Shown here piece after piece: positions 1 to 7,830 of a stretch of DNA of 34,022 bases. Each line of letters begins with the position of its first letter. Within the stretch, counting starts at the first letter, position 1. A program made the translations under genes and the position numbers. A model generated the notes under the pieces. That model was not told where the DNA came from, searched no databases, and worked only from the letters and a program-made list of their open reading frames with translations. This DNA is from UMGS621 sp964468815 (GTDB taxonomy: Bacteria > Bacillota > Clostridia > Christensenellales > Borkfalkiaceae), in contig CAYXWN010000020.1 in the NCBI GenBank assembly GCA_964468815.1, positions 1 through 34,022 on the forward strand, in the 5' to 3' direction.

Positions 1-54
1 AACTCGCGACATTCGCCTTGGCAAGGCGACGCTCTACCACTGAGCCATTCCCGC
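1..54 (-). tRNA. tRNA-Gly (anticodon GCC), 3' part outside the window
   Basis: Read on the minus strand, the sequence begins GCGGGAATGGCTCAGTGGTA, a typical bacterial tRNA-Gly acceptor and D-arm with the GGTAGAGC pattern. The anticodon arm follows with loop TTGCCAA, giving anticodon GCC at bases 20-22. The window starts inside the variable/T-arm region, so the T-loop and acceptor 3' strand are not visible. Identity rests on the anticodon and the D-arm. Confidence 0.93.
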
Positions 55-192
55 ATGCGCTCATATAATGTAACAAATTTTTCAAAAAAACGCAAGCGTT
101 TGGAATACGACTTTTCAAAATAACCAAAAATCTTTTTTCTATTCCGTTCTCTTAACGGCTTATAACGCCCTGTTAAATCCAAATAAAAGAAA

Positions 193-220
193 GGGAGAAT
201 ACCAAAAACGGTACTCTCCC
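193..220 (-). terminator. Rho-independent terminator after the small gene/rubrerythrin unit
   Basis: On the minus strand a GGGAGA-x-TACC stem pairs with GGTA-x-TCTCCC around a short loop. A pyrimidine-rich CTTTCTTTTATTT run follows. It lies just downstream of the small reading frame that follows rubrerythrin and would end that transcript. Confidence 0.75.
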
Positions 221-230
221 GATTCTTCGA

Positions 231-399
231 TTACAAGTCGTCCGCGTCCTGCGTCGGAATCGTAAAATACGAATCGTTCGGGACGCCCGTAAAACTACCT
301 AACACGTCAAAACGCGACGCATTATTTGCAATTTTTTTCCGTGCGATTACTGCCGCTTTTGCCGCAACCGTTCTTCGCCTTGTTGTCAGACTTTCTCAT
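231..399 (-). pseudogene. Small protein ending in a GSFTGVP...QDADDL-type tail, apparent frameshift
   Basis: A strong ribosome site (AGGAGAGG, four bases before ATG) starts a reading frame at 399 that runs only 25 codons to a stop at 322-324. Another frame, open from about 395 to 231, encodes a basic stretch followed by RFDVLGSFTGVPNDSYFTIP and then TQDADDL. I recall similar small Clostridia proteins with a GSYTG...PVQDADDL-like C-terminus and no assigned function. The good start and the family-like tail are in different frames. One base lost or gained between about 340 and 390 would join them into a roughly 55-residue basic protein. It follows rubrerythrin by 26 bases and precedes a terminator, so it is probably cotranscribed. 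Alternatives are a sequencing error, true decay, or a real 25-residue Cys/Lys-rich peptide. Confidence 0.5.
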
Positions 400-425
400 A
401 ATACCTCTCCTTTACCGCGTTCATT

Positions 426-998
426 TTATTTTAACTCGACAAATCCCTGCGTGGCGGAACAAATCGGGCACACGTCCCACGCTTCTTTTTGCGTAGCGAC
501 GTAACCACATTCCGAACATTGCCACATAGTAGGTTCGGTCCGCTTATAAAGCGTTCCGTTTTGAAAATTCTCGTAGAAATACTTGAATTTTGCCTCGTGT
601 AAAATTTCGACTTCCGCGATCAAGCCGAACGATCTTGCGATATCCGTAAAGCCCTCTGAAAGCGCGACTTTCCGATACTCCGGATAAATTCTTTTTCCTT
701 CGTTTTTCTCTGCCTCTACCGCAAATTGCAATCCGTCCTCAATGGTTTTTCCCTCGAACGGATACCCTGCGGTAATTTCGACGTTACTGCGATTACCCGC
801 TTGCTCGATGATATGATTGAAGAACACCTTTGCATGGTTTACTTCGTTTTTGGCGATACTTCTGATTTCGTCCGCCAAAATCTTGTAGCCTTGCTGCACG
901 CACATATCCGCGACAAACTGATAACGAAGACCGGCTTGCGCTTCGCCGGCAAAACTCTTCGCAAGATTCAAGTAGGTTTTTGATTTACAAAATTCCAT
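426..998 (-). CDS. rbr: Rubrerythrin
   Basis: A 190-residue non-haem iron protein of anaerobes that reduces hydrogen peroxide with electrons from rubredoxin-like or NADH-dependent donors in the cytoplasm. The N-terminal ferritin-like four-helix domain (about residues 8-145) shows diiron ligands, including Glu19 in AGEAQAG and an ExxH pair in KNEVNHAK near residues 52-55. A C-terminal rubredoxin domain carries CSEC at 161-164 and CPIC at 177-180. Length and domain order fit classical rubrerythrin. The start is supported by GAGGGGTGA six bases upstream. A 13-base palindrome (ATTTGCGGCAAAT) at 1024-1036 lies before the gene and could be an operator, but no PerR-type box is visible. Confidence 0.96.
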   Translation of the reverse strand: MEFCKSKTYLNLAKSFAGEAQAGLRYQFVADMCVQQGYKILADEIRSIAKNEVNHAKVFFNHIIEQAGNRSNVEITAGYPFEGKTIEDGLQFAVEAEKNEGKRIYPEYRKVALSEGFTDIARSFGLIAEVEILHEAKFKYFYENFQNGTLYKRTEPTMWQCSECGYVATQKEAWDVCPICSATQGFVELK

Positions 999-1053
999 AA
1001 ACGTTCACCCCTCGCTAGCTATTATTTGCCGCAAATGCGCTTCTTATACGAAA

Positions 1054-1076
1054 AAAACGGCGAAAACCGCCGTTTT
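1054..1076 (-). terminator. Terminator of the dipeptidase/kinase operon
   Basis: An AAAACGGCG/CGCCGTTTT-type hairpin, read on the minus strand, is followed by a T run at 1051-1057. It lies directly after the stop of the ProB-like kinase gene and separates that operon from rubrerythrin. Confidence 0.8.
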
Positions 1077-1091
1077 AAATTGGTAATATTT

Positions 1092-1919
1092 TCATCTTAC
1101 GCCGATTCTCGTCGCCGGCGCTTTGCCCGACAGAATTTCCGATATAGCGTATTTCGCGTTGGCGATGATCACTTCCGTTCCGTTTTCGACGGCAGGCTTG
1201 ATATACCTTAACTTCGCGCCCGCGCCGTTCGCACCGACGCGCGAAGCCCCCGAACAAAAGCCGATATGATAATCAATTGAAGATAACACTTCCGAGATAT
1301 CTTTCCCCGAAATTTCTGAAACAAAGCCGCTTTCGGTTGCTACGTCACGGTAAATTCCGTCCGTATTCGTTAAAATCAAAAGCGTTTTTGCATGAACCAA
1401 ACACGCGATTTGCGCGGCGGTTTCGTCGTTATCCACACATTCCACCGCATGCCCGATTTCTTTCTGAATGGATTGAATTTCCCATTTCCGATTTTCTTCC
1501 GCACAAACGGCATCATTATAGTTTACAATGGGAATGGCGTCTTGCGCGATCGCTCGCAACAAAAGTTCTTTTAAATGCGCGCTCTTTTCCGCCTCGTTAA
1601 AATGCCGATGCTCGATTAATACTTGCCGAACGGAATATTTCGGATCAATAAACTGTCGGTACGTCTGCATCAAAATCGCCTGTCCCTGCGCGGCGTAGTC
1701 CGTCTTGTTATTTTCCGCCGTGCCGCACAATTCTTTGCCCGAACGACGGATATAATCCAATCTGCCGATTTCGGTCGCGCCGCTCGTCACCCAGATATAC
1801 CCCGGACGAAGTTCGTCCGCAATCGCCGCAATCCGCGAATAATGCAAGCGGTTGCTTTGCCGCTCGATCAACGCCATCGACCCGATTTTTCCCACTAATT
1901 CTACGTCAAATTTTTTCAT
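1092..1919 (-). CDS. Amino-acid kinase family protein, glutamate 5-kinase-like, no PUA domain
   Basis: A 275-residue protein of the amino-acid kinase fold. The start of ProB is recognisable in VGKIGS near the N-terminus, then WVTSGATEIG (ProB: VSSGAxxxG), then LTNTDGIYRD (ProB: DxDGLY). The C-terminal part has the GASRVGANGAGAKL region matching the ProB GTGGMxTKL loop. Glutamate 5-kinase phosphorylates glutamate in the first step of proline synthesis, but the several departures from the ProB motifs leave the substrate uncertain. No PUA domain and no proA neighbour are present. The chosen ATG overlaps the stop of the upstream dipeptidase gene by four bases (ATGA), indicating translational coupling. 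A longer upstream start inside the dipeptidase gene is less likely. Confidence 0.8.
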   Translation of the reverse strand: MKKFDVELVGKIGSMALIERQSNRLHYSRIAAIADELRPGYIWVTSGATEIGRLDYIRRSGKELCGTAENNKTDYAAQGQAILMQTYRQFIDPKYSVRQVLIEHRHFNEAEKSAHLKELLLRAIAQDAIPIVNYNDAVCAEENRKWEIQSIQKEIGHAVECVDNDETAAQIACLVHAKTLLILTNTDGIYRDVATESGFVSEISGKDISEVLSSIDYHIGFCSGASRVGANGAGAKLRYIKPAVENGTEVIIANAKYAISEILSGKAPATRIGVR

Positions 1920-3178
1920 TCGGTCACCATTTTTTCCAACGCACGGCGATAAATCCGATACATGAAATCCACGTTCCGATAGGTCAAAACCTCGTTCGGT
2001 TCGTGAATATGGCAATTTTCTCCCTTAAACTCCGGACCGAACGCAACGCCTTGCTCGAATACGGAAGCAAACGTGCCGCCGCATTGCGAAACGGGTTCTT
2101 CGTTCGCGTTCATCACCTCGTTATAAGCGGAGAGAAGTTTGACGACGATTTCGCTATCCTTGGGGACGTACAGCGGATCGCGCGATTTATAACACGTATA
2201 GGGAACGCCGAACGAATCGAATCGCGGAAAAAACTCTTCCGCTTTCATCATCGCAGGGACGCGGAAGTCGACGATCAGCCGAATCGCGTCCGCCGTCTGC
2301 GAAACGATGTTGGGAGAAAGCGTCGCGTGTCCCGTAAAATTCCCTTGCTTTGCAATTTCCGCCTTGTCCTCGAAAATATCCAATAACGGCTGAACGGGCT
2401 CGCCCAAATCCGCCATATACGAAATAAGAGGATGAATGGCGTTTTTTCCCAATTCGGGCATACTTCCGTGTGCGGATTGTCCGACGCTCTCGATCAAATC
2501 GCCGACGTGCGTCAAACCGTGCTTTTTCAACAACGCCTCGTCGATCGGTCCTTTGACCGTCGCGTAAGCGCAAACCGCATTGGGCGCGACGCCGCCTTTC
2601 AACTCGCCGAATCTCCCCCGATAGGGAAATACGAATTCTATTTTATTCGGTCCTTTTTCCGCATAAACGACGGGGAATTCTCCGTCCGGAGAAAAGCCGA
2701 ATTTCGGGAAACGGTGCGTTGCGATAAAATGGTCGATATCTTTCCAACCCGTTTCCTCGTTACACCCGATAAAAAAGCGAACTCGACGCTTAGGCTGAAT
2801 CCCCGCGTCCTTTAACGCTTTCAACGCATACAGACAAATCAAGGTCGGACCTTTATCGTCCGTAACGCCTCTGCCAAACACGCAATCGTCCGCATACGTC
2901 ATCTCGTAAGGCGGCGTATTCCAACCGTCCCCCTCCGGAACGACGTCGATATGTCCGATCACGCCGAGTTCCTCTCCCTCGCCCCAAGCGATTTCCCCCA
3001 AATAGTGATCGTAATCATAGGTTTCAAACCCCATTTCTTTGCCCAAATTCAAAACGTAATCGAGCGCTTTCCGAACTTCTCGTCCGAAAGGCGCGCCGTC
3101 CTCCGCCGCCCCCTCTACCGTACGAAAGGCTACGAGTTCGGAGAGAGATTGTAAAATATCGGCGTACTGATTCCGCAT
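1916..3178 (-). CDS. M20 family dipeptidase (PepV/Sapep type)
   Basis: A 420-residue metallopeptidase of the M20 family, closest in pattern to PepV/Sapep dipeptidases that cleave dipeptides in the cytoplasm using two metal ions. Metal and catalytic motifs are visible in order: GHIDVVPEGDGW, GRGVTDDKGP (bridging Asp), and NEETGWKDI (general-base Glu pair). A long lid domain containing QSAHGSMPELGKNA follows, then a C-terminal GGTFAS segment. The start is fixed by AAGAGGTG four bases before the ATG; the longer open frame upstream lacks a ribosome site. It is first in an operon with the ProB-like kinase. Exact substrate range cannot be read from sequence. Confidence 0.9.
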   Translation of the reverse strand: MRNQYADILQSLSELVAFRTVEGAAEDGAPFGREVRKALDYVLNLGKEMGFETYDYDHYLGEIAWGEGEELGVIGHIDVVPEGDGWNTPPYEMTYADDCVFGRGVTDDKGPTLICLYALKALKDAGIQPKRRVRFFIGCNEETGWKDIDHFIATHRFPKFGFSPDGEFPVVYAEKGPNKIEFVFPYRGRFGELKGGVAPNAVCAYATVKGPIDEALLKKHGLTHVGDLIESVGQSAHGSMPELGKNAIHPLISYMADLGEPVQPLLDIFEDKAEIAKQGNFTGHATLSPNIVSQTADAIRLIVDFRVPAMMKAEEFFPRFDSFGVPYTCYKSRDPLYVPKDSEIVVKLLSAYNEVMNANEEPVSQCGGTFASVFEQGVAFGPEFKGENCHIHEPNEVLTYRNVDFMYRIYRRALEKMVTE

Positions 3179-3208
3179 AATGCACCTCTTTTTTATTTTT
3201 TCCTCTCT

Positions 3209-3237
3209 ATTGTAGCGTTTTTCCAAAAAAAAAGCAA
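3209..3237 (-). promoter_or_regulatory. Sigma-A promoter of the dipeptidase operon
   Basis: On the minus strand, TTGCTT is followed by a 17-base spacer and TACAAT. The spacer is mostly a T tract. The start of transcription would fall about 25 bases before the dipeptidase ATG, leaving room for the AAGAGGTG ribosome site. Confidence 0.75.
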
Positions 3238-3307
3238 AATAAAACTACCCTTTTTTGCAAATATATGGTAGAATAAAGAGAGAAAAAAGGCAACTACGGA
3301 GGCTATT

Positions 3308-4756
3308 ATGAAAGTCAGAACCAGATTCGCACCCAGCCCGACGGGCTATTTGCATATCGGGGGGCTCAGAACGGCATTATACGGCTGGCTATACGCAAAA
3401 AAATACGACGGAGATTTTATTCTTCGCATCGAGGACACGGACACCGCGCGTTACGTGGACGGTTCGGTTCAGATCATTTACGAAACCTTGCGCGACGCAG
3501 GGATTCTCTACGACGAAGGGCCGGACGTCGGCGGCGATTACGGTCCGTACGTGCAGAGCGAACGGAAAGCGATCTATCGGGAATACGCCGAAAAACTCGT
3601 TGCGCTCGGCGGTGCTTACTACTGCTTCTGCGACGCGGAACGTTTGGACGGTCTGCGCGACGAAAACGGCAATTTGCGCTACGATAAGCACTGTGCGCAT
3701 TTATCTAAGGAAGAAGTTGCCGCGAAAATCGCGGCAGGCGAACCGTACGTCATTCGGCAAAACGTTCCGTCCGAAGGAACGGGGACGTATCACGACCTCG
3801 TTTACGGCGATATTTCGGTTGACTACAAAGAGATCGAGGACGGAATCCTCTTGAAATCGGACGGTATGCCGACATACAACTTCGCAAACGTGGTGGACGA
3901 TCACTTAATGGGAATCACACACGTGATCCGCGGAACGGAATACCTTTCTTCCACCCCGAAATATAATTTAATGTACGACGCGTTCGGTTGGGAACGCCCC
4001 GTTTACATTCATCTTCCCCCTATCATGAAAGATGCGCAACACAAACTTTCCAAGCGGAACGGCGACGCAAGTTACGCGGACTTTGTGGAAAAAGGATACG
4101 TCAAGGAGTGCATCGTCAACTATATCGCGCTTCTCGGTTGGAATCCCAAGGACAACACCGAAAAAATGACGCTGGAAGAATTAAAAGAGCATTTCTCGCT
4201 GGAAGGGATCAATAAATCTCCCTCTATTTTCGACGAGGTAAAAATGCGCTGGCTTTCGGGAGAATACATGAAAGAACTGTCCGACGAGGAATTCGTCGAA
4301 CGGGCGGGCGACTTTTTGAAGCAATCCAAGGTATACGGAAAATACGATCTGCTCAAAATCGCCGCGCTCTTGAAAACGCGTATCGAAATCTTCTCCGAAA
4401 TCCCCGAAAAGATCAACTTCTTAGAGGAATTCGGCGAATACGACCTCGCGCTCTATACGCATAAAAAGATGAAAACCGATCTTTCCGTTGCCAAAACCGT
4501 TCTTCCGCGCGCACGCGCCGTGCTTGCCGATCTGAACGACTTTACGCACGACGGGATTCACGACGCGTTGATGAATTTGGTTACGGAACTCGGCATGAAG
4601 AACGGACAAGTCTTATGGTGCGTTCGGATCGCGGTTTCCGGGAAAGAGGTAACGCCGGGCGGCGTTATGGAATTATGCGATCTCTTGGGCAAAGAGCGCA
4701 CGTTGGAGCGGTTGGATTATTCCATTCGCTACATCGCGGAACATGAAGAAGCTTAA
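3308..4756 (+). CDS. gltX: Glutamate--tRNA ligase
   Basis: A 482-residue class I aminoacyl-tRNA synthetase that charges tRNA-Glu (and possibly tRNA-Gln in bacteria using the amidotransferase route). The HIGH signature reads HIGG at residues 16-19 in the context PSPTGYLHIGGLRTALY, and the KMSKS-type loop is KLSKR at 246-250. The catalytic-domain IEDTD motif is near residue 41. Length matches bacterial GluRS. The start is supported by GGAGG five bases before the ATG. Upstream at 3269-3274 a TGG-TAGAAT extended -10 is possible, with no good -35. The 3' end overlaps the next gene by 14 bases, so it heads a three-gene unit with a two-component system. Confidence 0.97.
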   Translation: MKVRTRFAPSPTGYLHIGGLRTALYGWLYAKKYDGDFILRIEDTDTARYVDGSVQIIYETLRDAGILYDEGPDVGGDYGPYVQSERKAIYREYAEKLVALGGAYYCFCDAERLDGLRDENGNLRYDKHCAHLSKEEVAAKIAAGEPYVIRQNVPSEGTGTYHDLVYGDISVDYKEIEDGILLKSDGMPTYNFANVVDDHLMGITHVIRGTEYLSSTPKYNLMYDAFGWERPVYIHLPPIMKDAQHKLSKRNGDASYADFVEKGYVKECIVNYIALLGWNPKDNTEKMTLEELKEHFSLEGINKSPSIFDEVKMRWLSGEYMKELSDEEFVERAGDFLKQSKVYGKYDLLKIAALLKTRIEIFSEIPEKINFLEEFGEYDLALYTHKKMKTDLSVAKTVLPRARAVLADLNDFTHDGIHDALMNLVTELGMKNGQVLWCVRIAVSGKEVTPGGVMELCDLLGKERTLERLDYSIRYIAEHEEA

Positions 4757-5900
4757 ACTGAGTTTTGCGCGAGAGGACGTCCTTTACCTCATCAAGTGGG
4801 GTGCGGCGATCTCGCTCATCGTCTTTTTGTTTCTGACCGTCATCAGTTCGCAGCATTGGTGGGCGACGATCGGTCCGGCCCTTTTGCTCGTCGGCTCGTT
4901 CTTGTTAAAGATAACCGTCGTTACGAACATAAAGCGGAAGATCGCGCTTTACTCGCTCGACTTCGTACTGCTTCTCTGCCTTACGCTTTTGAGCAGCGAA
5001 ACGTATATTTCGACGCTCTATACGATTATCTTGATCGAATTCTATTTCAATAACAATTTGATCTCGGATATCGTAATGGGCTCGGTCAGTTTCGTTTCTT
5101 ACGTCGTCTGTCTGTTCGTCAGCATATACATTTTACAACGGCAACCCTTTGAGTGGCAGCGGTTTCTCACCTCGTTTATTAACGAATTACTGACTTTTGT
5201 CGTCGTATTCTGCCTTGCGACTTTGCTTTCGACCGTTCTGAAAAAAAACGAACAGTTAAAAGAAGCCGGCAAACGGCTGGAAGAAACGGCGGTCTTAAAA
5301 GAGCGAAACCGCATCGCAAAGCAAATTCACGACACGACGGGACATTCCATCACCACCATTATCGTGCAGACGGAACTCGCGAAATTAAAGATCGAAAGCG
5401 ATCCGTTCGTCGCAAAAAAGAGCGTGGAATCCGCTCATCAACAGGCAATCGCAGCGCTCGAAGAACTCAGAAAATCCGTTCGCGTTCTGTCGGGAGAAGA
5501 AGAAATGTTCGATCTCCCCTCTCATTTAAGGGGTGCGATCGACGCCACACAAGAGGGCACGAATATCGTCGTCCGAAGCGATATCGCGCCGTTGGATCTC
5601 GGCAAGGAACGCAATCTGTTTCTCTACTCCTCCTTAAAAGAAGGGCTTAACAACGGGATTCGGCACGGGAAAGCGACGGCGTTTTACTTTTCTCTGAAAG
5701 AAGAGTCGGACCGGATTCATTTCTTGCTTTCGGACAACGGAAACGGCGGAAACGGCTATCATAAGGGATTCGGGCTTTCTTCCATGGAGAAAAAAGCAAA
5801 AGAATTCGGCGGCACAATCGAATTTTCTGGAACGGACGACGAGGGTTTCGAGATTCGAATGACGCTCCCACACTATCATAAAGAGGAGAAACCGTTATGA
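4743..5900 (+). CDS. Membrane histidine kinase, HisKA_3 (LiaS/DesK/NarX) type
   Basis: A 385-residue sensor kinase. About six hydrophobic segments occupy residues 17-165, with very short loops and no large extracellular sensor domain, as in intramembrane or lipid-sensing kinases. A coiled linker (about 167-190) leads to the HisKA_3 phosphoacceptor region with His196 in KQIHDTTGHS. The C-terminal HATPase domain has the N-box LKEGLNNGIRHGKA, DNGNG, and GLSSMEKKAKEFGG. It phosphorylates the response regulator encoded next (four-base overlap). The gene begins inside the end of gltX, so it is probably expressed from the gltX transcript. The ribosome site is weak. The stimulus cannot be inferred. 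Confidence 0.9.
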   Translation: MKKLKLSFAREDVLYLIKWGAAISLIVFLFLTVISSQHWWATIGPALLLVGSFLLKITVVTNIKRKIALYSLDFVLLLCLTLLSSETYISTLYTIILIEFYFNNNLISDIVMGSVSFVSYVVCLFVSIYILQRQPFEWQRFLTSFINELLTFVVVFCLATLLSTVLKKNEQLKEAGKRLEETAVLKERNRIAKQIHDTTGHSITTIIVQTELAKLKIESDPFVAKKSVESAHQQAIAALEELRKSVRVLSGEEEMFDLPSHLRGAIDATQEGTNIVVRSDIAPLDLGKERNLFLYSSLKEGLNNGIRHGKATAFYFSLKEESDRIHFLLSDNGNGGNGYHKGFGLSSMEKKAKEFGGTIEFSGTDDEGFEIRMTLPHYHKEEKPL

Positions 5901-6538
5901 TCAAAGTCATGATCGCGGACGATCAAACCATTCTCGCAGAGGGAATTAAGAGCGTTTTGGAAACGTCCGATCAAATTCAGGTCACGGCAATCGCGGAAAA
6001 CGGCGCGGACGCGCTTGAAAAAATCGCGGAAAACAAGCCGGACGTTATCTTGTTGGATATCCGTATGCCGAAAATGAACGGCGTCGTTACGACCAAGGAA
6101 ATCAAGACGCGCTGGCCGGAAGTCAAGGTAATCATTCTCACGACTTTCGACGATTCGGACTATATCTTAAACGCGCTCAACTACGGCGCGAGCGGTTATC
6201 TTTTAAAAGATATCAATGCGGACAGTCTGATCGACGCGGTGGTGGACGCGATGAACGGGGATTTGATTCTCCCCTCTAAAATCGCAAAAAAAATCGCTTC
6301 TGCCGCACAAATGGTTTCTTCCGATCGGGAGATCAAGTTGAAAAAGAAATTCAACCTTTCCGACCGCGAGGTGGAAATCGCATTGATGGTTTACGACAAT
6401 TTCAATAACCGTCAAATTTCGTCCGCACTGAAAATATCCGAAGGTACGACGCGCAACTACATTTCCGCAATCTACGTAAAGCTGAACGCCGAAAACCGCA
6501 CGCAAGCGATCGCCATTATGGAAGAAACCTTCCGCTGA
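5897..6538 (+). CDS. NarL/LuxR-family response regulator
   Basis: A 213-residue DNA-binding response regulator. The receiver domain (1-120) has the acidic pair DD near residues 8-9, phosphoacceptor Asp54 in VILLDIRMPKMNG, a Thr in ILTTFDD, and Lys in YLLKDI. The C-terminal LuxR-type helix-turn-helix (about 150-210) reads LSDREVEIALMVYDNFNNRQ and then ISSALKISEGTTRNYISAIY. It is cognate to the kinase upstream, with which it shares an ATGA overlap. A hairpin terminator follows at 6667-6703. Targets are unknown. Confidence 0.94.
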   Translation: MIKVMIADDQTILAEGIKSVLETSDQIQVTAIAENGADALEKIAENKPDVILLDIRMPKMNGVVTTKEIKTRWPEVKVIILTTFDDSDYILNALNYGASGYLLKDINADSLIDAVVDAMNGDLILPSKIAKKIASAAQMVSSDREIKLKKKFNLSDREVEIALMVYDNFNNRQISSALKISEGTTRNYISAIYVKLNAENRTQAIAIMEETFR

Positions 6539-6666
6539 CGTTATAATATAACCGTCGTTACTGCGTTAAAATCTTCCTAACGGAAAGGGCATAATCATGT
6601 CCGAACCCGATCACAACGCTCGCCGATCGCCGCTCCATAGGATTTTTCGTCCCAAATAAAAATATC

Positions 6667-6707
6667 GCCTGCTATCCTTTGCGACAACGCAAATAAGGCA
6701 GGCTTTT
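6667..6707 (+). terminator. Terminator after the gltX/two-component unit
   Basis: GCCTGC pairs with GCAGGC, with an inner TTTGCG/CGCAAA stem and a four-base loop, followed by TTTTCTTTT. It lies about 130 bases after the response-regulator stop. The 300-base gap up to the next gene otherwise shows only the direct repeats at 6786-6815 and a promoter. Confidence 0.75.
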
Positions 6708-6785
6708 CTTTTAAAAAATATAAAACTTAAAGCGCACTCTCTTAATGAGCCGTAACGGATACCGTTGTCGAACGCTTTCGCGCCC

Positions 6786-6840
6786 ATTCGACAAAATTCG
6801 ACAAATTCTGTCAAATACCGCTTTTCAATTCCGTTATAAT
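6786..6840 (+). promoter_or_regulatory. Three phased 10-bp repeats and a -10 box before the XRE gene
   Basis: ATTCGACAAA occurs twice in direct succession (6786-6795, 6796-6805), followed by the related TTCTGTCAAA (6806-6815). A perfect TATAAT sits at 6835-6840, six bases before the ATG. No good -35 lies at normal spacing, so a regulator binding the repeats could be needed. Repeats at one helical turn suggest cooperative binding, possibly by the XRE protein itself. Confidence 0.5.
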
Positions 6841-6846
6841 GGAAGT

Positions 6847-7050
6847 ATGTTTCCCGAACGGTTAAAATTACTCAGAAAACAATACGCCTTAACGCAAAAA
6901 GAGTTGGGAGAAGTTCTCGGACTCACCGTTTCCACCGTATGCGATTGGGAACGCCGCCGCAGCGAACCGAACTTAAAGCAACTCGCGCTGCTCGTCGGTA
7001 TTTTCGGCGTAACGGCGGATTTTCTGCTCGGTCTGCCCGAAGAGGCGTAG
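6847..7050 (+). CDS. Small XRE-family transcriptional regulator
   Basis: A 67-residue stand-alone helix-turn-helix protein. Nearly the whole protein is the XRE/Cro fold: RLKLLRKQYALTQKELGEVL, then VSTVCDWERRRSEPNLKQL, ending in FLLGLP. Such proteins act as repressors of nearby promoters. The start at MFPERLKLLRK is typical of the family. The only purine-rich stretch (GGAAG) abuts the ATG and is too close for a standard ribosome site, while TATAAT is six bases upstream, suggesting a leaderless mRNA. Direct repeats upstream may be its own operator. It converges on mntP, with an 80-base gap holding a weak GCGTTTTT/AAAAACGC hairpin at 7074-7107. Confidence 0.85.
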   Translation: MFPERLKLLRKQYALTQKELGEVLGLTVSTVCDWERRRSEPNLKQLALLVGIFGVTADFLLGLPEEA

Positions 7051-7130
7051 CAATACGTTCTCCCCTTACAGAAGCGTTTTTCGCGCTTTCGCTTAAAATA
7101 AAAACGCCGAAGTTTCTCGACGTCGTTAAA

Positions 7131-7703
7131 CTAAAAAGCGATAATTCCCAAATGCTCCAATAAAATTTTCAATCCGATTAGAACCAAAACCACGCCGCCG
7201 AAAATTTCCGCGCCGTTCTTGAATTTCACGCCGATTCGATTTCCGATAAAAACGCCTAGCACGCAGAGTGCAAAGGTTATTCCGCCGATCACCGACGAGG
7301 CAACCCAAATATTCGCCTCCAAAAAGCCGAGCGTAATACCGACGGCAAGCGCGTCGATACTCGTGGCGATCGCCATGACGAAAAGCCCTTTCAGATCTAA
7401 TTTTTCGGAGATTCCGTCTTGAACGGTTTCTTTTTTGAATCCGTCCAAAATCATTTTTATCCCTAAAAACGCAAGCAACGCAAAGGCGATCCAATGATCC
7501 CACTCCGTTATGTACTGCTCGAACTGCCGCCCCAAAAAGTAACCGAGCATCGGCATCAACGCCTGAAAGCCGCCGAAAAACAACGCGATGATCAACGATT
7601 GTCCCCAACGAAATTTTTTCATTTCCAAGCCACGGCACATCGACACGGCGAACGCATCCATGGACAAACTCACTCCAAGCAACAAAAGTTCCCAAAATTG
7701 CAT
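7131..7703 (-). CDS. mntP: Manganese efflux pump MntP
   Basis: A 190-residue, six-helix inner-membrane protein of the MntP (YebN) family, which exports Mn2+. Two internal repeats each carry the characteristic Asp motif: LSMDAFAVS in helix 1 and SIDALAVGI in the second half. Length is typical. The start is supported by AAAGGAG five bases upstream. A promoter with an 18-base palindrome in its spacer lies at 7788-7816, leaving a leader of about 75 bases with GC-rich hairpins. The leader does not show the conserved yybP-ykoY (Mn riboswitch) core. Confidence 0.93.
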   Translation of the reverse strand: MQFWELLLLGVSLSMDAFAVSMCRGLEMKKFRWGQSLIIALFFGGFQALMPMLGYFLGRQFEQYITEWDHWIAFALLAFLGIKMILDGFKKETVQDGISEKLDLKGLFVMAIATSIDALAVGITLGFLEANIWVASSVIGGITFALCVLGVFIGNRIGVKFKNGAEIFGGVVLVLIGLKILLEHLGIIAF

Positions 7704-7787
7704 AAAATCTCCTTTCGGCGACGTTTCCGCCTTTCCGAACCGAAACGCCCCGACGGGCTTTTTCTAATATAATAGAAAGTATAGAAA

Positions 7788-7816
7788 ATCATACCATTTT
7801 ACAACTAAAATGTAAA
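7788..7816 (-). promoter_or_regulatory. mntP promoter with palindromic operator in the spacer
   Basis: On the minus strand, TTTACA is followed by 17 bases and TATGAT, with an extended -10 TGG just before it. The palindrome CATTTTA-N4-TAAAATG at 7795-7812 fills the spacer, the position of a classical repressor site. This would fit metal-responsive control of mntP, but the palindrome is not a match I recognise to a named MntR or Fur box. Confidence 0.65.
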
Positions 7817-7830
7817 GCGATTTTATGCAG

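Noticed and set aside
322..345. Programmed -1 frameshift at the A7 run in the small gene
   Set aside because: A AAA AAT is a slippery site, but a -1 shift leads to a third frame with a quick stop, not into the QDADDL frame, which needs a +1 shift.
3238..3307. T-box or other tRNA-sensing leader before gltX
   Set aside because: The leader is far too short and no T-box core sequence is present.
7704..7780. yybP-ykoY manganese riboswitch before mntP
   Set aside because: Expected by gene identity, but the conserved core bases could not be found by eye.
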